From JBDRMV01 sp043825615 (GTDB lineage Bacteria; CG03), in assembly GCA_043825615.1 (NCBI GenBank), contig JBDRRS010000010.1:1-40884 (forward strand): a stretch of 40,884 nucleotides of DNA, written 5' to 3'. Below the pieces are notes generated by a model. The model did no database searches. It worked only from the letters and a program-made list of their open reading frames with translations, and was not told the origin of the DNA. Positions 39,732 through 40,884 of this stretch are shown here, one piece after another. The position numbers and the translations under genes are program-made. The first letter of the stretch is position 1. Each line of letters opens with the position of its first letter.

Positions 39732-40109
39732 ATGGTGAAAAAAAATTCTTGGAAAACATTTGTCGATATAATTACTGTATTATGGATAATCACTTTCCTT
39801 GCAGGTTTATTTGCAAATGACACAAATATAGTCAAAATATGTAATTATGTAAATTTGCTTTTTCTTCCTATATTTATATTTGATTTAATCTTTTTGTACA
39901 GACGAAATCAAAATATTAAAACATTTATTACTGAAAAATGGCTTGATATTTTAATGGTAATTCCATATTTTAGAGTGTTTCGTATTCTACGAATGGTTAA
40001 AACATTAAGAATTTTAAAAATAGTGAAAGTGAAAAAGATATTAAAGATATTCAAATTTAGTAAAAAAACGGCGAGGATCATATGCAGACAAAGGAAAAAT
40101 CAGAGCTAA
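39732..40109 (+). CDS. Voltage-sensor-like membrane protein, possibly frameshifted at its end
   Basis: A 125-residue membrane protein laid out like the S1-S4 voltage sensor of ion channels. There are hydrophobic segments at about 9-28 and 37-56, an S3-like WLDILMVIPYF (Asp72), and an S4-like helix with a positive residue at every third position (Arg81, Arg84, Arg87, Lys90, Arg93, Lys96, Lys99). No pore domain follows. At about codon 111 there is a run of seven A. Losing one A would switch into a frame that reads GKIRAKEIKELKQEGRRKVL, a helix-prone tail, until the downstream hairpin. So the gene may be a truncated ion-channel relic, a stand-alone sensor, or carry a sequencing or real frameshift. 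It is the only plus-strand gene of the island. Confidence 0.6.
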   Translation: MVKKNSWKTFVDIITVLWIITFLAGLFANDTNIVKICNYVNLLFLPIFIFDLIFLYRRNQNIKTFITEKWLDILMVIPYFRVFRILRMVKTLRILKIVKVKKILKIFKFSKKTARIICRQRKNQS

Positions 40110-40172
40110 AGAAATCAAAGAATTAAAACAAGAGGGGAGAAGAAAAGTATTGAGCAAAAATAAGGCAGTAAG

Positions 40173-40214
40173 AAAACAGCAACAGGCCGCACGCACTCGG
40201 CCTGTTGCTGTTTT
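40173..40214 (+). terminator. Terminator-like hairpin, right border of the AT-rich island
   Basis: The same perfect 17-bp stem as at 36972-37013, with a different 8-nt loop, followed by a fifth T. It lies downstream of the plus-strand voltage-sensor-like gene. With its flanking AGAGGGCT module it is inverted relative to the left copy. Confidence 0.8.
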
Positions 40215-40263
40215 TAGAGGGCTCATTGCAGAAACCGCAGACCCGCTGAAAGCGGGGCAGCCT

Positions 40264-40398
40264 GCCCGCCTCCGGAGTGTCCTCTGACATTTTAATTATC
40301 GACCTTATTAAACCTTGCTCGAACCTACTTCGAGGATATTCAATAAGATTCCCTTCACTTAAAGAGATTGTATTATTTTGCATGGAATAAATCAATTT
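40264..40398. repeat. Interspersed repeat A, copy 2 (135 bp)
   Basis: A direct copy of 36710-36844 with scattered substitutions and the same total length. Here no gene follows its Shine-Dalgarno-like edge; an inverted piece of repeat B (40215-40260) is joined to it instead. Confidence 0.88.
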
Positions 40399-40804
40399 CA
40401 TTTTGTCATTGCGAGGGTGGAGCGACGTGGCAATCTTATTATACTCGCAAGGCTCGCCCACAATGCCCGCATGAAGCGGGCAAGCGGGCTCGCACTTGCT
40501 CGCCATCGCTCGGCGCCTCCGACTATCCGTCCGATCATCGTCCGGATTCTCCGGCGCCTCGCTCAAAGACGGTCGCGCCCCTCCGGCACAATGTCCGCCT
40601 CTTCGGCGGACAAGCGCCTTCGTACGCTCCCTTTGTCCAGCCGCCAGCGTCGTCGCTCTGCTCCTCCGCTTGCCTCCGTTGTCGGCTTCCCGCCTTTGGC
40701 GGGTCTGCGGCTTCTGCAATGAATCCTCTTTTACCCTCGGTTCGCTCAACTGCCTTCGTCCGCCACAGCGGACTTTGGCTTTCGCTCTCTGCTCTCTGAT
40801 AAAG
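40399..40804. repeat. Mosaic of short repeats without a gene
   Basis: Contains CATTGCGAGGGTGGAGCGA (40405-40430 region), a motif of a widespread class of bacterial interspersed repeats. Repeat B fragments follow at 40446-40490 (CTCGCAAGGCTCGCCCACAA) and near 40695-40725 (GCGGGTCTGCGGCTTCTGC). The long open frames here are arginine/serine-rich and follow the repeats, so I do not call genes. Confidence 0.65.
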
Positions 40805-40838
40805 ACAGGGGCAAGCGGACGGCGGCGCTTGCCCCTGT
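40805..40838. repeat. Perfect 13-bp hairpin near the right edge
   Basis: ACAGGGGCAAGCG and its complement flank an 8-nt loop. TATATGTTTTAT follows, so it could terminate transcription weakly. The last 46 bases of the window show nothing else. Confidence 0.6.
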
Positions 40839-40884
40839 ATATGTTTTATCCGCACGGAACTGTTGGCTGTATTTGTGGAGCTGT

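Noticed and set aside
40123..40749. Long minus-strand open frame (208 codons) near the right edge
   Set aside because: It runs through repeats A and B and the hairpin, is rich in Arg/Ser, and its best-looking segment (RFEQGLIRSII) is the translated repeat also present at 36710-36844.
40805..40838. Integron attC site or phage attachment site
   Set aside because: The hairpin is perfect, lacks attC core sites, and no integrase lies in the window.

Overview
The window looks like chromosomal DNA from an uncultured Gram-negative bacterium. It encodes outer-membrane PorV/UPF0164-type barrels, a lipobox-bearing lipoprotein, an OmpA-type peptidoglycan-binding stator subunit, an O-antigen-ligase-like membrane protein and an extracellular protein ending in a FlgD-like Ig domain. 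Long multidomain fusions and many small palindromic repeats recall candidate phyla such as Omnitrophica, Goldbacteria or WOR-3, but nothing seen here fixes the phylum. Almost all genes lie on the minus strand. At least eight start codons have a -10 hexamer only 4-9 nt upstream, so leaderless transcripts seem common; others have ordinary Shine-Dalgarno sequences.

Layout. 0.2-4.5 kb: tRNA-Ser(GGA), a UvrD/PcrA-like helicase, an RlmD/TrmA-family RNA methyltransferase, a REP-associated tyrosine transposase bounded by perfect 25-bp inverted repeats, and tRNA-Glu(CTC). 4.6-12.3 kb: a PorV-like barrel with a TPR tail, and a 2141-residue secreted Ig-repeat protein. 12.5-17.2 kb: a lipoprotein fusion of isoaspartyl methyltransferase and nitroreductase, an HD phosphohydrolase, and an ATP-cone/uridine-kinase-like protein. 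17.3-28.6 kb: the most striking part. A consensus promoter, a GEMM (cyclic-dinucleotide) riboswitch and an intrinsic terminator precede a second PorV-TPR gene. Then come a one-polypeptide rotor (FliF C-terminal periplasmic domain, one membrane segment, FliG middle and C-terminal domains, TPR), a 1231-residue coiled-coil protein, MotA, a MotB with about 140 residues inserted in its OmpA domain, and an O-antigen-ligase-like TPR protein. No flagellar export, rod, hook or filament gene lies in the window, so this looks like a rotary motor used for something other than a flagellum, probably under c-di-GMP control.

28.8-36.7 kb: sugar metabolism. A nucleotidyltransferase/left-handed helix/class I mannose-6-phosphate isomerase fusion faces a two-gene trehalose unit (trehalose-6-phosphate-phosphatase-like HAD, then a beta-phosphoglucomutase/GH65 phosphorylase fusion). 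A divergent RNase HII-like gene follows; its ribosome binding site lies in a repeat. 36.7-40.9 kb: an AT-rich island (HEPN-like protein, Ig/Lcl protein, CsgG-like protein with a barrel, voltage-sensor-like membrane protein) bordered by related mosaic repeats and inverted copies of one terminator-like hairpin.

How the parts may work together. MotA/MotB would drive ions against the FliG part of the rotor fusion. The coiled-coil protein is a candidate cytoplasmic scaffold or filament, and the MotB insertion and PorV-TPR protein are candidate links to the envelope. The giant Ig/FlgD protein and its neighbouring PorV resemble a surface protein with its outer-membrane partner. These couplings are inferred from gene order and domains and have not been shown.
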